The position numbers and the translations under genes are program-made. Below are positions 36,125 to 45,730 of a DNA stretch of 64,000 nt, one piece after another. Where the stretch lies: positions 105,163-169,162 of the forward strand of contig NZ_FOYH01000002.1 in the NCBI RefSeq assembly GCF_900116015.1. The letters run 5' to 3'. The notes below the pieces were generated by a model, which saw nothing but the letters and a program-made list of their open reading frames with translations, was not told the DNA's origin and ran no database searches. Within the stretch, counting starts at the first letter, position 1. Each line of letters starts with the position of its first letter. This DNA is from Enterobacter sp. kpr-6. GTDB lineage: Bacteria > Pseudomonadota > Gammaproteobacteria > Enterobacterales > Enterobacteriaceae.

Positions 36125-36719
36125 TGAGGATCACCACCACGTTCATGTCGTATTGCTCCCGCACTTCAGTGGCCCGCAGCCAGTGAATGCGTTCGTTGTC
36201 CTGGGCGAGGTTTTCGCCAATCACCAGCCAGCGGTGGCCTGCGCCGCGCGTGATCAGTTCAGCGGCGATTTCACGCGGGCCGCAGCGGGCGTCGGTCACC
36301 ATCGCCACTTTGTCGTGACGGACGATCGTGTCGAAATCCACTTCGCGCCCGTGGCTGCTGGTCAGCCAGATATCATTCATGTCGATGCCGGTTTTCGCAC
36401 ACAGATACTGCACTGCGCTGATGCCAGGAATGACGCGCACCTGCGCAATGCCAAAATGCGCCACCAGCCGTGTGCCAATGCCAAAAAACAGCGGATCGCC
36501 GGAGGCCAGCACCACGATATGTCGATGTTGCTGGTCGGCAAGCCACGCCAGCAGCGCCGGAATATCCGCGTCAAGCGCGCGGATTTCACCTTTAAAAGCG
36601 ACAAACTGGGCGAGGTGTCTTTTGCTCCCCACCAGCGCATCGGCGTACTGCACGGCCTGCAGTGCGGCGGGCGTCATCAGCGACAGCGTGCCAGGCCCCA
36701 TTCCCACGACGGTCAGCAT
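36114..36719 (-). CDS. cbiE: Cobalt-precorrin-7 C5-methyltransferase
   Basis: A 201-residue SAM-dependent methyltransferase acting at C-5. [20 protein letters not shown] opens the fold, [17 protein letters not shown] holds the SAM-binding GD and [16 protein letters not shown] is the usual third block. It overlaps cbiD by 7 nt and cbiT by 11 nt. Confidence 0.95.
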   Translation of the reverse strand: MLTVVGMGPGTLSLMTPAALQAVQYADALVGSKRHLAQFVAFKGEIRALDADIPALLAWLADQQHRHIVVLASGDPLFFGIGTRLVAHFGIAQVRVIPGISAVQYLCAKTGIDMNDIWLTSSHGREVDFDTIVRHDKVAMVTDARCGPREIAAELITRGAGHRWLVIGENLAQDNERIHWLRATEVREQYDMNVVVILNER

Positions 36720-37852
36720 TGCAGATCCTCCGCAATGGCGGTGAGAGGACGGTTCACGCCCAGCACCTGGTTATCAAACGAGAATAAAATGGCGTCGCAC
36801 TGGGGCGGATTCTGGCTAAAGCGCAGCGTCTGCCCCACGCGCTCGCAGATCCGCCGGGCGAGGTGATCAAACAGATGGCTAAATCCGGCGGCCTGAACAG
36901 GTTCCAGCGCCGCTTCGGTGGTGTCGCACTCGCTTACCGCCAGCAGCAGATCGTGCGGCGCGCCGAGAAGCGCCAGGTGCGCCACCAGGATTTCCATGCG
37001 TGCATCGGCGATGTGGCTGTGGGTGTGAAAGATCCCGGCGGCAACTTTCACCAGTTTGCCGGGGTGCCCCACCAGTACGATTTGCGTAAAGCCCAGTCGC
37101 ACCGCCTCTTCAATCATGTAGCCGACGAAGTTGCTCATGGTCACTACCGCGTCTGTTGAGACGTTAAGCTGTTCACGCACAAACCGCTCGCCGTGATTAC
37201 CGGGCACCAGAATGACGCGGCGCAGCCCGGCGGCGTGTTTGATCTCAAGCTCCAGCGCCAGCGAGCGCTTCCAGCTCTCCTCAGACATGGGCGTGACAAT
37301 GCCGGTGGTGCCGATAATCGAAATGCCGCCCACAATGCCTAATCTGCCGTTATAGGTTTTTTGCGCCCGCGCCTCGCCTTCCGGGGCGAAGATTTCAACG
37401 TCAGCCCCGCGCGCCGGGCCGATGGCTTCCCGCACGGCGGCTTCGATGGTCTGGCGCGGCGTGCGGTTGATGGCCGCGCTGCCAATGGGTAAGCCGATGC
37501 CTTTACGGGTGACGGTGCCGACGCCTTCCCCTCCGCGCAGCACAATCTCCGGGCTGTCGGTCAGGGTGACACGGGCAAAAATCAGCATTCCGTGCGTGGC
37601 GTCCACGTCATCGCCGCCGTCTTTACGGATCGCCGCGATAGCCTGCTGGCCCTCGATGTGCGGCGACTCGACGTTCAGACACAGGGTGACGCCGGACGGG
37701 GTGACAATCGACACCTGATGGATCAGGTGCTGGCGCAGCACCATCAGCGCGGCTACTTTCGCCGCCGCCGTGGCGCAGGAGCCGGTGGTGTAGCCTTTGC
37801 GTAAGGCTTTACCGTTATGCCAGACCGGGGCGTCAAAGGCGGAATCGCTCAT
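36713..37852 (-). CDS. cbiD: Cobalt-precorrin-5B C1-methyltransferase
   Basis: A 379-residue C-1 methyltransferase specific to the anaerobic pathway. The N-terminal [18 protein letters not shown] is the hallmark, with [36 protein letters not shown] and [20 protein letters not shown] further on. It overlaps cbiC by 4 nt. Confidence 0.95.
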   Translation of the reverse strand: MSDSAFDAPVWHNGKALRKGYTTGSCATAAAKVAALMVLRQHLIHQVSIVTPSGVTLCLNVESPHIEGQQAIAAIRKDGGDDVDATHGMLIFARVTLTDSPEIVLRGGEGVGTVTRKGIGLPIGSAAINRTPRQTIEAAVREAIGPARGADVEIFAPEGEARAQKTYNGRLGIVGGISIIGTTGIVTPMSEESWKRSLALELEIKHAAGLRRVILVPGNHGERFVREQLNVSTDAVVTMSNFVGYMIEEAVRLGFTQIVLVGHPGKLVKVAAGIFHTHSHIADARMEILVAHLALLGAPHDLLLAVSECDTTEAALEPVQAAGFSHLFDHLARRICERVGQTLRFSQNPPQCDAILFSFDNQVLGVNRPLTAIAEDLQC

Positions 37853-38481
37853 TGCGCCTCCCGCAGGTGGTAGAGCATGGCGTTAATAATCGCCGCCGCG
37901 ACGTTGCTGCCCCCTTTGCGCCCGAGGGCTGCAATCGCCGGAAGCTGACTGGCCGCCAGCGCATCTTTTGACTCTTCGGCCCCGACAAAACCCACCGGTA
38001 CGCCCACCACGCCGCGCACGTCGCATTTATGCTCCAGCAGGCGGAACAGCGCGGTAGGCGCGTTGCCAAAGACAAAGATTTTGTCGCCCGGCTCGGTGAG
38101 CGCCAGATCCACCGCCGCCATGGAGCGCGTGATGCTCTGCGCCTTCGCCTGGCGCACCACGCGCGGATCGCTGATAAAACAGCGCACCTCACTGCCGAAG
38201 TGGGCGAGCAGGGTTTTATTAATGCCTGAGAGCGCCATGGTGGTATCGGTGTACAGCGTGCAGCCGTTGCGTAGCGCGGCGCACAGACTGGTCAGGGCGG
38301 TGTCGGAAAACCACAGAATATCCAGCCAGTCGAAATCGGCGGTGGTATGGATAACGCGCTTGATCACCGCCTCATGCAGCGGGCTGGCAAAAACATAGTC
38401 GGGCCGCGTCTGGCGAATAATGTCGCTGATGATGACAAAACTTTTGGCTTCAATGGCCTGAGGTTGCTGCAAATACTCCAT
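37849..38481 (-). CDS. cbiC: Cobalt-precorrin-8 methylmutase
   Basis: CbiC moves the methyl group from C-11 to C-12, giving cobyrinate. A 210-residue protein, the Salmonella length, from the ATG at 38481 ([15 protein letters not shown]) with AGGATGA upstream. An ATG at 38490 overlaps the cbiB stop (ATGA) and would add three residues, so it is a real alternative. The catalytic His is in [26 protein letters not shown] and [11 protein letters not shown] are conserved. Confidence 0.94.
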   Translation of the reverse strand: MEYLQQPQAIEAKSFVIISDIIRQTRPDYVFASPLHEAVIKRVIHTTADFDWLDILWFSDTALTSLCAALRNGCTLYTDTTMALSGINKTLLAHFGSEVRCFISDPRVVRQAKAQSITRSMAAVDLALTEPGDKIFVFGNAPTALFRLLEHKCDVRGVVGVPVGFVGAEESKDALAASQLPAIAALGRKGGSNVAAAIINAMLYHLREAQ

Positions 38482-38486
38482 GGTTT

Positions 38487-39452
38487 TCATCCTGTGAACG
38501 TGCCCGCAAGCGCGATGTGCACCAGCGCAAATAAGATCAGCGCCAGCGTCGAGGCGACCCACATCAGTTTCAGGGTTCGGGAAATGTCATCGATATGGAT
38601 CGCGCGGTGCTCATCGCCGATCCACGGCTTGTCCACGCGCTGTCCGAAATAGTCATTCGGCCCGCCAAGGCGCACGCCGAGCGCGCCAGCGACGGTTGCC
38701 TCCGGCCAGGCGCAGTTCGGACTGCTGTGATTGCGGCGATCGCGAAAGCCAAGCCGGAATGCCCGTTTAGCATCGAAACGGCACAGCCAGGCGGCGGCGG
38801 TGAGAAGCAGCCAGCTCAGGCGCGCCGGAAGGTAATTCGCCACATCGTCCATGCGTGCGCTGACCATGCCGATGGCGCGGTATTTTTCATGTTTGTAGCC
38901 GACCATCGAATCGAGGGTGTTCACCGCTTTGTAGGCCATCGCCAGCGGCGCACCGCCGATCAACAAGAAAAACAGCGGGGCAATGACGCCATCGACGGTG
39001 TTTTCGGCGACGGTTTCCACGACCGCGCGGCTGATTTGCGCGGGCTCCAGCGCCGAGGTATCGCGCCCGACAATCCACGACAGCTTTTCTCGGCTTTCCG
39101 CCAGCGTGCCGTGACGCTGGGCATTTTCGACCGCGCGGGCGCTGTCATCCAGGCAGCGCGCGGCAAGCAGCGTGTAAATCATCCACACTTCAACGCCGAA
39201 GCCGATCCAGGGGTGAATGGCGCGGGCCAGAGCGAGAAGACCCCAGGCCACCCCGCCGGTGGTACCGACCACCACCAGCCACATCACGCCACCGCCGATT
39301 TTTAGCGTCGCTTCACGCTTGCACGCCTTGCGCACCAGACGCTGCGTCAGATTAATCAGCGCGCCGATCCAGCGCACCGGATGCGGCCAGTGGGGAGGAT
39401 CGCCCAGCCAGCGATCGAGGAGCCATGCGGTAAACCAGGCAAGCAGCGTCAT
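38487..39452 (-). CDS. cbiB: Adenosylcobinamide-phosphate synthase
   Basis: A 321-residue inner-membrane protein that attaches the aminopropanol (phosphate) arm to adenosylcobyric acid. The N-terminal DRWLGDPPHWPHPVRWIG, the central GRDTSALEPAQISRAVVETV with AENTVDGVIAPLFF, and NSPNCAWPEA-like HSSPNCAWPEATVAGALG are signatures. About four to five hydrophobic segments. It overlaps cbiA by 4 nt. Confidence 0.95.
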   Translation of the reverse strand: MTLLAWFTAWLLDRWLGDPPHWPHPVRWIGALINLTQRLVRKACKREATLKIGGGVMWLVVVGTTGGVAWGLLALARAIHPWIGFGVEVWMIYTLLAARCLDDSARAVENAQRHGTLAESREKLSWIVGRDTSALEPAQISRAVVETVAENTVDGVIAPLFFLLIGGAPLAMAYKAVNTLDSMVGYKHEKYRAIGMVSARMDDVANYLPARLSWLLLTAAAWLCRFDAKRAFRLGFRDRRNHSSPNCAWPEATVAGALGVRLGGPNDYFGQRVDKPWIGDEHRAIHIDDISRTLKLMWVASTLALILFALVHIALAGTFTG

Positions 39453-40822
39453 CGGGCGCTCCTTGCGGCGGCAAACCAGTGGTTGAGCATCGTTGGGCGC
39501 TGGGCAAAATGCAGGTGCAGGTAGCTGCCGAAGGTGTTACCCACCTGCCAGCCCCCTTGCCAGCGCTTAAGCATTTGCCCGTCGCGGGTTTTATGGCAGT
39601 CGAACGCGGCCTGGCGCGCCGGGGTGAAATCGGAATAGTGAAATTCATGGCCGCGCAGCCGCTCGCCTGGGGCGGTAAACAGGGTGTGCTCCCGCGCCTG
39701 CGCCTCGCAGTAGCCAAACCGGGTGAGCGTTTTACCCATCTGGCTGTGGCCGGGAATAATGTCGAGCATGTTGTGCACCGCGCCACGGGCATCGGTCAGC
39801 GTGGTGCCGAGATACATCAGCCCGCCGCATTCGCCATAGATCGCCACGCCACGCTGATGGGCGGCGCGGATTTGCGCCCGCATGGTGTGGTTTGCGGCAA
39901 GCGCCGGGGCGTGCAGTTCCGGGTAGCCGCCGCCGAGCCACAGCATCTGGCACTCTGGTAAGTGGCTGTCGTGAAGCGGGCTAAAACGCACGATGCGCAC
40001 GCCCGCCTGCTCAAGCAGCATTAAGTTATCGGGATAGTAAAAGTTAAAGGCTTCGTCATCGGCCAGCGCCAGGGTTAACCCTTCGCCGGACGCGGGCATC
40101 TCAGGCCATTGACCGGGCGGCAGCGTTTGCAGGCGCGTCAGGTCGAGCAGGCGGGCGATATCCAGGGTCTGTTCTAAACGTGCGGCAAAATCCTGCCAGG
40201 CGTCGGACTCCACGACGGACTCCCGCGCCGTCACCAGGCCTAAGTGTCGCTCTGGCAGCGCCACGCCCGCACTGTGCGGAACATAACCCAGTACCGGCAG
40301 CGGGCAGTATTTTTCGACAGCCTGCTTAAGCAGTTGAAAGTGCCCTTCGCTGTTGACCCGGTTGACGATTACACCTGCGATATTCAGCGCCGGATCAAAG
40401 TGCCGGAAGCCCATCACCGTGGCGGCAATGGAGGTGGAAACGGCTTTGCCATCGACCAGCAAAATCACAGGCACGCCCAGCTGTTTTGCCAGCGCAGCGC
40501 TGCTGCAATAGTCAGGATCGGTGCCGTAGCCGTCATACAGTCCCATTACGCCTTCGATGACGCCTATATCGGCCTGCTCCAGGTGCGCAGTAAACAGGGC
40601 ATTGAGGGTGGCGGTGGGGAGCATAAAACTGTCGAGATTGCGGGAAGCAACGCCGGTCACCGCCGTATGCCAGGCGGTATCCAGATAGTCAGGGCCGACT
40701 TTGAAAGGCTGAATGCGTAAGCCGCGCTGCGTCAGGGCGCGTAACAACCCAAGCGTAACGGTGGTTTTGCCACACCCGCTGCCGGTGGCGGCGAGGATAA
40801 AGGCACTACGCGCTGCTGACAT
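39449..40822 (-). CDS. cbiA: Cobyrinic acid a,c-diamide synthase
   Basis: First gene of the operon. CbiA amidates the a and c carboxylates using glutamine and ATP. The 457-residue protein has an N-terminal ATPase domain (AATGSGCGKTTVTLGLLRAL) and a C-terminal glutamine amidotransferase domain with the nucleophile in IYGECGGLMYLGTTL and the His region near VGNTFGSYLHLHF. The ATG at 40822 is preceded at some distance by the cobalamin riboswitch, which probably controls the entire operon. Confidence 0.95.
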   Translation of the reverse strand: MSAARSAFILAATGSGCGKTTVTLGLLRALTQRGLRIQPFKVGPDYLDTAWHTAVTGVASRNLDSFMLPTATLNALFTAHLEQADIGVIEGVMGLYDGYGTDPDYCSSAALAKQLGVPVILLVDGKAVSTSIAATVMGFRHFDPALNIAGVIVNRVNSEGHFQLLKQAVEKYCPLPVLGYVPHSAGVALPERHLGLVTARESVVESDAWQDFAARLEQTLDIARLLDLTRLQTLPPGQWPEMPASGEGLTLALADDEAFNFYYPDNLMLLEQAGVRIVRFSPLHDSHLPECQMLWLGGGYPELHAPALAANHTMRAQIRAAHQRGVAIYGECGGLMYLGTTLTDARGAVHNMLDIIPGHSQMGKTLTRFGYCEAQAREHTLFTAPGERLRGHEFHYSDFTPARQAAFDCHKTRDGQMLKRWQGGWQVGNTFGSYLHLHFAQRPTMLNHWFAAARSAR

Positions 40823-40929
40823 ATCCGTTCCCGTTGCGGGCGGAAAAAGGATGCAGTCAGGCTGTACGCGCAGCCCGGCTGCACGTTGCTGACCAACCCA
40901 CTTCCCACCGAAGTTGTTGGTGATACCGT

Positions 40930-41085
40930 AAGGTCGGTCTTCTGGCTTAGCGTCGTCCTCGCCCGTCCTTCCCGATCGGATGATCAGTGGTAATACGGGG
41001 TTGTCAGCATTACAGCAGCGGGGGCTGCGGGGGATTCACACCCCCTTCCCTGCCACATTTTCTGTGGCGAACCTGTCGGTATTAT
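40930..41085 (-). ncRNA. Cobalamin (AdoCbl) riboswitch
   Basis: Read on the minus strand, the element has the 5' stem ACCGACAGGTTCGCC, the GGTGTGAATC-type core (GGGGGTGTGAATCCCCC), the conserved GCTGCTGTAATG region, and the B12 box AAGCCAGAAGACCGACC (40948-40932), which pairs with the 5' part. These are the diagnostic parts of the cobalamin riboswitch class. It lies about 110 nt upstream of cbiA on the same strand. High AdoCbl would shut expression, in E. coli and Salmonella mainly by hiding the ribosome site. Borders are approximate. Confidence 0.93.
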
Positions 41086-41409
41086 TTGGTTTTATGCCTG
41101 ATGAGCCTAAAACGGGTAATTCAAATTCTTACTCTATCGCATCTGATATATAAAAACGGAGGCAGTTTATCCTGCCTGAGAGATTATTTTGTTGCGCTAT
41201 AACAATTTCTTGCGTGAGCTACGCCAGCGCCCGTGGATCCACGCTTTCAGATAAAAGAATAAAAAATTGCGAATAACAAAATATTGCCGTTTGAGATTGA
41301 GCCTATGCGCCCATTTCATTTCTTTTTCCGAATGGTGTTAGCGGCAAGCCTGGCGTTTGCCGCGCGGCGGTGACACTATCTGCTTCCCGAACACCGATAA
41401 GGAAAAACC
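41086..41409 (+). promoter_or_regulatory. Divergent promoter region between the cbi riboswitch and pduX
   Basis: This 324-nt region should carry outward promoters for both cbiA (minus) and the threonine kinase gene (plus). A hairpin GCGGCAA (41341-41347) / TTGCCGC (41357-41363) lies in the plus-strand leader. A 22-codon ORF (41305-41373, MRPFHFFFRMVLAASLAF...) overlaps it but has a poor ribosome site. I see no second B12 box and no PocR-type gene. Confidence 0.4.
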
Positions 41410-42276
41410 GTGGCGCTGGCAACCTGTCCCGCATCCTGCGGCGAGATTATTCAGGGCTGGATTCTGGGCGGTGAGAAATTAGTCTCCTGTCCGGTCAACT
41501 GGTACAGCGCCGTTGAGATATCAAGCGGTACCCCCCTGCCTCAGGAGCGCCCGCTGGTGCGCGCGATGGTCGATCAATTGCTGGCGTTCTGGCACCTGCC
41601 GCCGGCACTCAGCCGTGAGATCCGCATCGACTGCCATTCAACGATCCCGGTGGCGAAAGGGATGGCCAGCAGCACGGCGGATATTGCCGCCACCGCCGTG
41701 GCCACCGCGCGGCATCTCGGGCACGCGCTTGATGAAGCGACGCTGGCAACGCTCTGCGTGGCGCTTGAACCGACCGACAGCACCGTGTTCCGCGCACTGA
41801 CCCTGTTCGATCATCACGCCGGGACTACGCGTATCGCCTGCGAAGCACCGCCTGCGGTGGATATTTTGCTGTTAGAAAGTCCGCTGACTCTGCGCACCGC
41901 CGACTATCACCGGATGGCGCGTGAGCGGGCGTTACAGGATAACGCCAGCACGCTCGATCGGGCCTGGCAAAAGCTCCAGCTCGCCTGCCAGCAAAAGAGT
42001 GCGGCGTTACTGGGTGAAGCCGCCACCTTAAGTGCGATTGCCAGCCAGACGGTGTTACCGAAGCCAGGTTTTACTGCGCTGCTGGATATCGTGATGCGCT
42101 GCGATCTGTATGGCATAACGGTGGCGCATAGCGGCAGCGTGGTCGGTCTGCTGTTAGATACCCGGCGTCACGATGTGGAACAAATCAGTGGGTGGGTGAA
42201 AGAGAAAACGGAGGCGGAACAGTGGCCGGTGCAGCATCTGCTGCGAATGGTAGAAGGTGGGGTAACAGAACGGTGA
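41410..42276 (+). CDS. pduX: L-threonine kinase (PduX-like, GHMP family)
   Basis: PduX phosphorylates L-threonine to L-threonine 3-phosphate, which CobD turns into the aminopropanol phosphate arm of cobalamin. The 288-residue product has the GHMP kinase features: CPASCGEIIQGWILGGEKLV at the N-terminus and the ATP loop VAKGMASSTADIAATAVATA (about residues 84-103). It starts at GTG (41410) with AAGGA 6 nt upstream. In Salmonella pduX ends the pdu operon next to cob; here no pdu gene is adjacent and the gene is divergent from cbiA, which supports a direct role in B12 synthesis. Confidence 0.88.
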   Translation: MALATCPASCGEIIQGWILGGEKLVSCPVNWYSAVEISSGTPLPQERPLVRAMVDQLLAFWHLPPALSREIRIDCHSTIPVAKGMASSTADIAATAVATARHLGHALDEATLATLCVALEPTDSTVFRALTLFDHHAGTTRIACEAPPAVDILLLESPLTLRTADYHRMARERALQDNASTLDRAWQKLQLACQQKSAALLGEAATLSAIASQTVLPKPGFTALLDIVMRCDLYGITVAHSGSVVGLLLDTRRHDVEQISGWVKEKTEAEQWPVQHLLRMVEGGVTER

Positions 42277-42294
42277 GAGCAAGGCCCTCACCGT
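42270..42294. terminator. Hairpin between convergent pduX and yeeX
   Basis: ACGGTGAG and CTCACCGT form a perfect 8-bp stem that begins within the last codons of pduX. No T-run follows on either strand, so it may be only a weak terminator. Confidence 0.4.
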
Positions 42295-42301
42295 CAGAGA
42301 A

Positions 42302-42637
42302 TTACTCGCCTTTCGGCTCGTGGGTTTTCATCTCACCCATGGTTTTGAGCTTTTTAGAAATCTCGCGGCGCTCTTTGGAGATCTCAGCATTCTTGATGAT
42401 GTAGTCATCAACGCGATCTTCGTAATCGCTTTTCATGCTGGCAATGATGCCCTGGATGGCTTCAACGCTCATACCCGGCTTGATGTAGTCGCTCAGGTTG
42501 TCCAGCAACAGTACGCGCTTTTGGTTATCACGGATCTTTTTCTCGACGTCCTGGATTTCGCGTTGCAGCTTGTTTTTACGACGGAACAGACGGACAAATT
42601 CCAGTACATCCTGGAACGAAGGCTTAGTGATTTCCAT
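42302..42637 (-). CDS. yeeX: YeeX / TmaR (DUF496), polar regulator of sugar metabolism
   Basis: A 111-residue charged protein, nearly identical to E. coli YeeX over most of its length ([38 protein letters not shown]). The sequence from about residue 20 to 50 is a long amphipathic helix and likely coiled coil. E. coli YeeX was renamed TmaR and forms pole clusters that hold enzyme I of the PTS. The C-terminal tail (KTHEPKGE) differs from E. coli. Confidence 0.95.
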   Translation of the reverse strand: MEITKPSFQDVLEFVRLFRRKNKLQREIQDVEKKIRDNQKRVLLLDNLSDYIKPGMSVEAIQGIIASMKSDYEDRVDDYIIKNAEISKERREISKKLKTMGEMKTHEPKGE

Positions 42638-42804
42638 TTTTACACCCCTGCTAATATAAGATTCGGATTCGTTAAAGCAATCGCCGCGGACTCAACATTA
42701 CTGATAGCGACGACTGATGACAATGGTTTTATCCTTTACGGTATCATAACCCTAAATCGTGCTGAATCGAAACAACGCGCTGAATTTGCCCGTACAGGTG
42801 CGGC

Positions 42805-43863
42805 TTATTTGCGCAGCGCCCGGCAGATTAAATGCGACAGAATTTCAAGCTGGCGGGCAAGTTCCAGACTTAACCACACGTAGCTGTGAATGGGCGTTTC
42901 AGCGAGCGTCTCCCCTTTATGATCCTGAATCAACTGCCGCAGTTCAGCGACGATTTCATTCAGCTTTTCGTTGTTCGCCAGCACCGGCTGCGGATTGCCT
43001 TCGTACAGCGCATGGGCAATCGTCAGCAACGTTTGCTGGGTCATGTTTTGCGTTTCACGTAGCGTTTGCGCGTTCAGCATGACGAAGTGGCTGGCACGGG
43101 ACGCCCAGTAAGCGTTGATTTGCAGCTCCAGCATACAGACCAGGTTGCGGTTCACCGTCTGGATCGCCTCAAAAATCGCCTTCTGGATGTGGGTCTCTTT
43201 ACTGGCAGGCACAATCAGCCCGCGCATTTTTACCACGTCATTGAGTATTTTTTGCAGGTGCTTTTCAAGGCGCGGGCGTTCGACAAGATTAGGGGAAAAC
43301 CCGGCCTGATAGACGCGGTTAAACGCCGTGACGTAATTCGCCATCTGGATGCGCCAGTGCAGAAACGCCCGCTGCGGCCAGATACCGGTAAACAGCATCG
43401 CCAGCAGGGAGCCCAGGATCACATCGCCGCCGCGCCACAGTGCGATATGCATGTCGCCCGCGGGTGCGCCGACCACAACCGACAGGGTGATACCGATTAA
43501 CAGCGCCTGATAAGGTTTCTTGCCCAGCGCCAGCCAGCCGCAAAGGAACATGGCGGCGAAACACCACAGCAGCATCAGCGGCAGCGATATCAATTCCAGC
43601 CTGAGCGCAATCAGGCCAAGCAGGGAGCCAAAAATGGTGCCGCCAATACGATCGAAGGCGCGGGGGACGACGTTGCCCCAGAAGGAGATCGGCCCCATGA
43701 TCACCACCAGCGTGATCAGCGGCCAGGTCCCTTCGGGAATATTCAGTAAGCGCACCAGTAAAAAGGTCAGGATAAACGCCAGCGCAATGCGCACACCATG
43801 CACAATGCGGTAGTGGCGATAAAGGCGAATTTCAAAAGGACTGAGTGATTTGTCGGGACGCAC
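42805..43863 (-). CDS. yeeA: FUSC-like inner-membrane protein YeeA
   Basis: A 352-residue protein matching E. coli YeeA in length. The start is a GTG (43863, VRPDKSLSPFEI), with GGAG 7 nt upstream; an ORF from 43959 has an unrelated N-terminus. The first half holds about six hydrophobic helices (ALAFILTFLLVRLLNIPEGT, PISFWGNVVPRAFDRIGGT, LFTGIWPQRAF) as in aromatic-acid exporter-like proteins. The second half is a cytoplasmic helical domain. Transport function is not established. Confidence 0.92.
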   Translation of the reverse strand: MRPDKSLSPFEIRLYRHYRIVHGVRIALAFILTFLLVRLLNIPEGTWPLITLVVIMGPISFWGNVVPRAFDRIGGTIFGSLLGLIALRLELISLPLMLLWCFAAMFLCGWLALGKKPYQALLIGITLSVVVGAPAGDMHIALWRGGDVILGSLLAMLFTGIWPQRAFLHWRIQMANYVTAFNRVYQAGFSPNLVERPRLEKHLQKILNDVVKMRGLIVPASKETHIQKAIFEAIQTVNRNLVCMLELQINAYWASRASHFVMLNAQTLRETQNMTQQTLLTIAHALYEGNPQPVLANNEKLNEIVAELRQLIQDHKGETLAETPIHSYVWLSLELARQLEILSHLICRALRK

Positions 43864-44009
43864 ACCCGCTCTCCGGCTAAAACGACAAAGGCGCAATTGT
43901 ATCTGTTTTTCTGGCCGGGGCATCGGGATTGTCGCCTGCGCCCCGGCGAAAATGCGCATTTATTACACAAACAGCAGCATCAGCCCATCAGGATCAACTC
44001 TGCGCGTCC

Positions 44010-44483
44010 TCAGAGCGTTTTGGGTTCGACCGGGATATACATCTCAATATCCCAGTGGCCTTCCCCGCTGTCGGCATTGAGGTAAAGCTCAAAACAGGGG
44101 CGTAAGGCGATCTGATGGTCGGGATCAGCCAGAAGGCTGCCGAAAAAGGAATCCCACGCCTGCTGGAAGGCTTCGTTTTCTACGTGCGCACGGGCCACCG
44201 CGTAGGTGCCACCGGGCAGTTCACTGAGCATCACGCCTTCGCTGTTTTCAGGAATGGTAAAACCGTCGGCCACGGTGATAACCGTATCGGCCCGCAGTTT
44301 TTCTGCCGGCACTTCATCCGGGTTATCGTAATAGACCGCGAGCCATTCCTGCGGCTGGATCTGCTTGCTTTTCACCCACATCGTCAGTTGTTCAAATCCC
44401 TGTTTAACCGTTTTTTCCCACGGCCCAACCAGATGAAACCCGGCAATCTTACGCTTGTTTACTTCTCTGATGCTGTAATCCAT
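44010..44483 (-). CDS. sbmC: DNA gyrase inhibitor SbmC (GyrI)
   Basis: A 157-residue protein with the GyrI-like fold, close to E. coli SbmC, which protects gyrase from toxins such as microcin B17 and inhibits its supercoiling. Features: [20 protein letters not shown] at the N-terminus, [13 protein letters not shown] in the middle and [13 protein letters not shown] at the end. In E. coli the gene is LexA-controlled. Upstream I find only a weak half-like site (CTGTAGATAATCATCA), so SOS control is not proven here. The ATG has AGGAG directly upstream. Confidence 0.94.
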   Translation of the reverse strand: MDYSIREVNKRKIAGFHLVGPWEKTVKQGFEQLTMWVKSKQIQPQEWLAVYYDNPDEVPAEKLRADTVITVADGFTIPENSEGVMLSELPGGTYAVARAHVENEAFQQAWDSFFGSLLADPDHQIALRPCFELYLNADSGEGHWDIEMYIPVEPKTL

Positions 44484-44522
44484 AGGAGCCTCCGTTGGTG
44501 ATGATTATCTACAGTATGTGAG

Positions 44523-44550
44523 CAGGCTGGCTGACTCGCCAGCCAGCCTG
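44523..44550 (-). terminator. Strong hairpin between dacD and sbmC
   Basis: CAGGCTGGCTG pairs perfectly with CAGCCAGCCTG around a 6-nt loop, 10 nt downstream of the dacD stop. No T-run follows on the minus strand (CTCACATACTG), so it may be an mRNA stabiliser or an imperfect terminator. Confidence 0.45.
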
Positions 44551-44560
44551 TGGCAAAAGG

Positions 44561-45730
44561 TTATGCTTTATGGTGCAGGTAATCAGACAGTCGCGAGAAC
44601 ATACCGCCCTTCCCTACGCTTTCGAGGGTGACCAGCGGCCACTGCGCGATGACCCGGTCGCGATCGTAAAGCTCAATTTCCCCTACCTGCTGATGGGCCG
44701 CTATCGGTGCTTCGAGTGATTTTTTGGATAACGTGTATTTTGCTTTGATATGCGGCATTTCACTTTTCGGTAGCGCCAGCCAGTAATCCTGCTCGATACC
44801 GAGCGAGATTTTTTCTTTGTCGCCGTACCAGATGCGCTCGCTGCCGACCTGCTTACCTTTACGCAGGATTTGCACCGTATCAAAGTTCTGCTGGCCCCAG
44901 TGGAGCAGTTTGCGCGCCTGATCCTCACGCGCTTTCGGGCTTTCAGCACCCATGATCACCGCAATTAAACGCCGCTGACCGTCAACGCTTGAGGCGATGA
45001 GGTTGAAGCCCGCACCGGAGGTGTGCCCGGTTTTCAGACCGTCGACAGCCAGCGATTTGTCCCACAGCAGGCCGTTACGGTTCTGCTGGGTAATGCCGTT
45101 CCAGGTCAGGCTTTTCTCACTATACATATGATAAAACGCAGGCTCGCCGTGGATAATCGCGCGGGAGAGCACCGCCAGATCGTAAGCTGAACTGTGCTGG
45201 CCAGGCGCATCCAGCCCGTGCACCGTTTCAAAATGGGTGTCGCGCAAATTCAGCTTTTGCACGTAATCATTCATCATCGCCACAAACTGCGGCTGACCGC
45301 CCGCCACATAATCGGCGAGTGCCACACAGGCGTCATTACCGGAGTCAACAATCAGCCCCCGGCTTAAATCGCGCACCGTGACCCGGTCGCCCGGCTTGAT
45401 AAACATCAGGGACGATCCCTCAAACACCGGGTTCCCCTTCGCCCACGCATCTTTGCCAACGGTAACAACATCGTCCGGCGTAATGCGATGGCTGTCGATG
45501 GCCCTGTCCACCACATAACCGGTCATCAGCTTGGTGAGGCTCGCCGGGTTACGTTGTTGATGTTCATTGCCCGCCGTTAAGAGTTGCCCCGTGGTGTAAT
45601 CCATTAAAACCCAGGCACCGGCCTGAATTTGCGGCGGCTGCGGGGTATAAGGTAGATCCTGGGCCTGCGCTAAATTCACGCAAACAGCAAGAAGTGAAGT
45701 GGCAATAAACAAACGGCGTTTCAACGGCAT
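44561..45730 (-). CDS. dacD: D-alanyl-D-alanine carboxypeptidase DacD (PBP6b)
   Basis: A periplasmic penicillin-binding protein that removes the terminal D-Ala from peptidoglycan pentapeptides. 389 residues from the ATG at 45730 (MPLKRRLFIA), with a signal peptide ending AQAQ. Catalytic motifs: SLTK (S64, K67), SGN (130-132) and KTG in VDGLKTGHTSGAG. The C-terminal domain ends RLSDYLHHKA, an amphipathic membrane anchor as in E. coli. An upstream start at 45793 is in frame but puts non-signal sequence in front. Confidence 0.96.
   Translation of the reverse strand: MPLKRRLFIATSLLAVCVNLAQAQDLPYTPQPPQIQAGAWVLMDYTTGQLLTAGNEHQQRNPASLTKLMTGYVVDRAIDSHRITPDDVVTVGKDAWAKGNPVFEGSSLMFIKPGDRVTVRDLSRGLIVDSGNDACVALADYVAGGQPQFVAMMNDYVQKLNLRDTHFETVHGLDAPGQHSSAYDLAVLSRAIIHGEPAFYHMYSEKSLTWNGITQQNRNGLLWDKSLAVDGLKTGHTSGAGFNLIASSVDGQRRLIAVIMGAESPKAREDQARKLLHWGQQNFDTVQILRKGKQVGSERIWYGDKEKISLGIEQDYWLALPKSEMPHIKAKYTLSKKSLEAPIAAHQQVGEIELYDRDRVIAQWPLVTLESVGKGGMFSRLSDYLHHKA

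Noticed and set aside
35625..36866. A 413-codon plus-strand ORF across cbiT, cbiE and cbiD
   Set aside because: It is antisense to three well-supported genes, has no family similarity and no ribosome site; long antisense frames are common in GC-rich coding DNA.
44484..44530. LexA box upstream of sbmC
   Set aside because: The best candidate, CTGTAGATAATCATCA, lacks the required CAG half ten bases after CTG. SOS control is known in E. coli but not demonstrable here.
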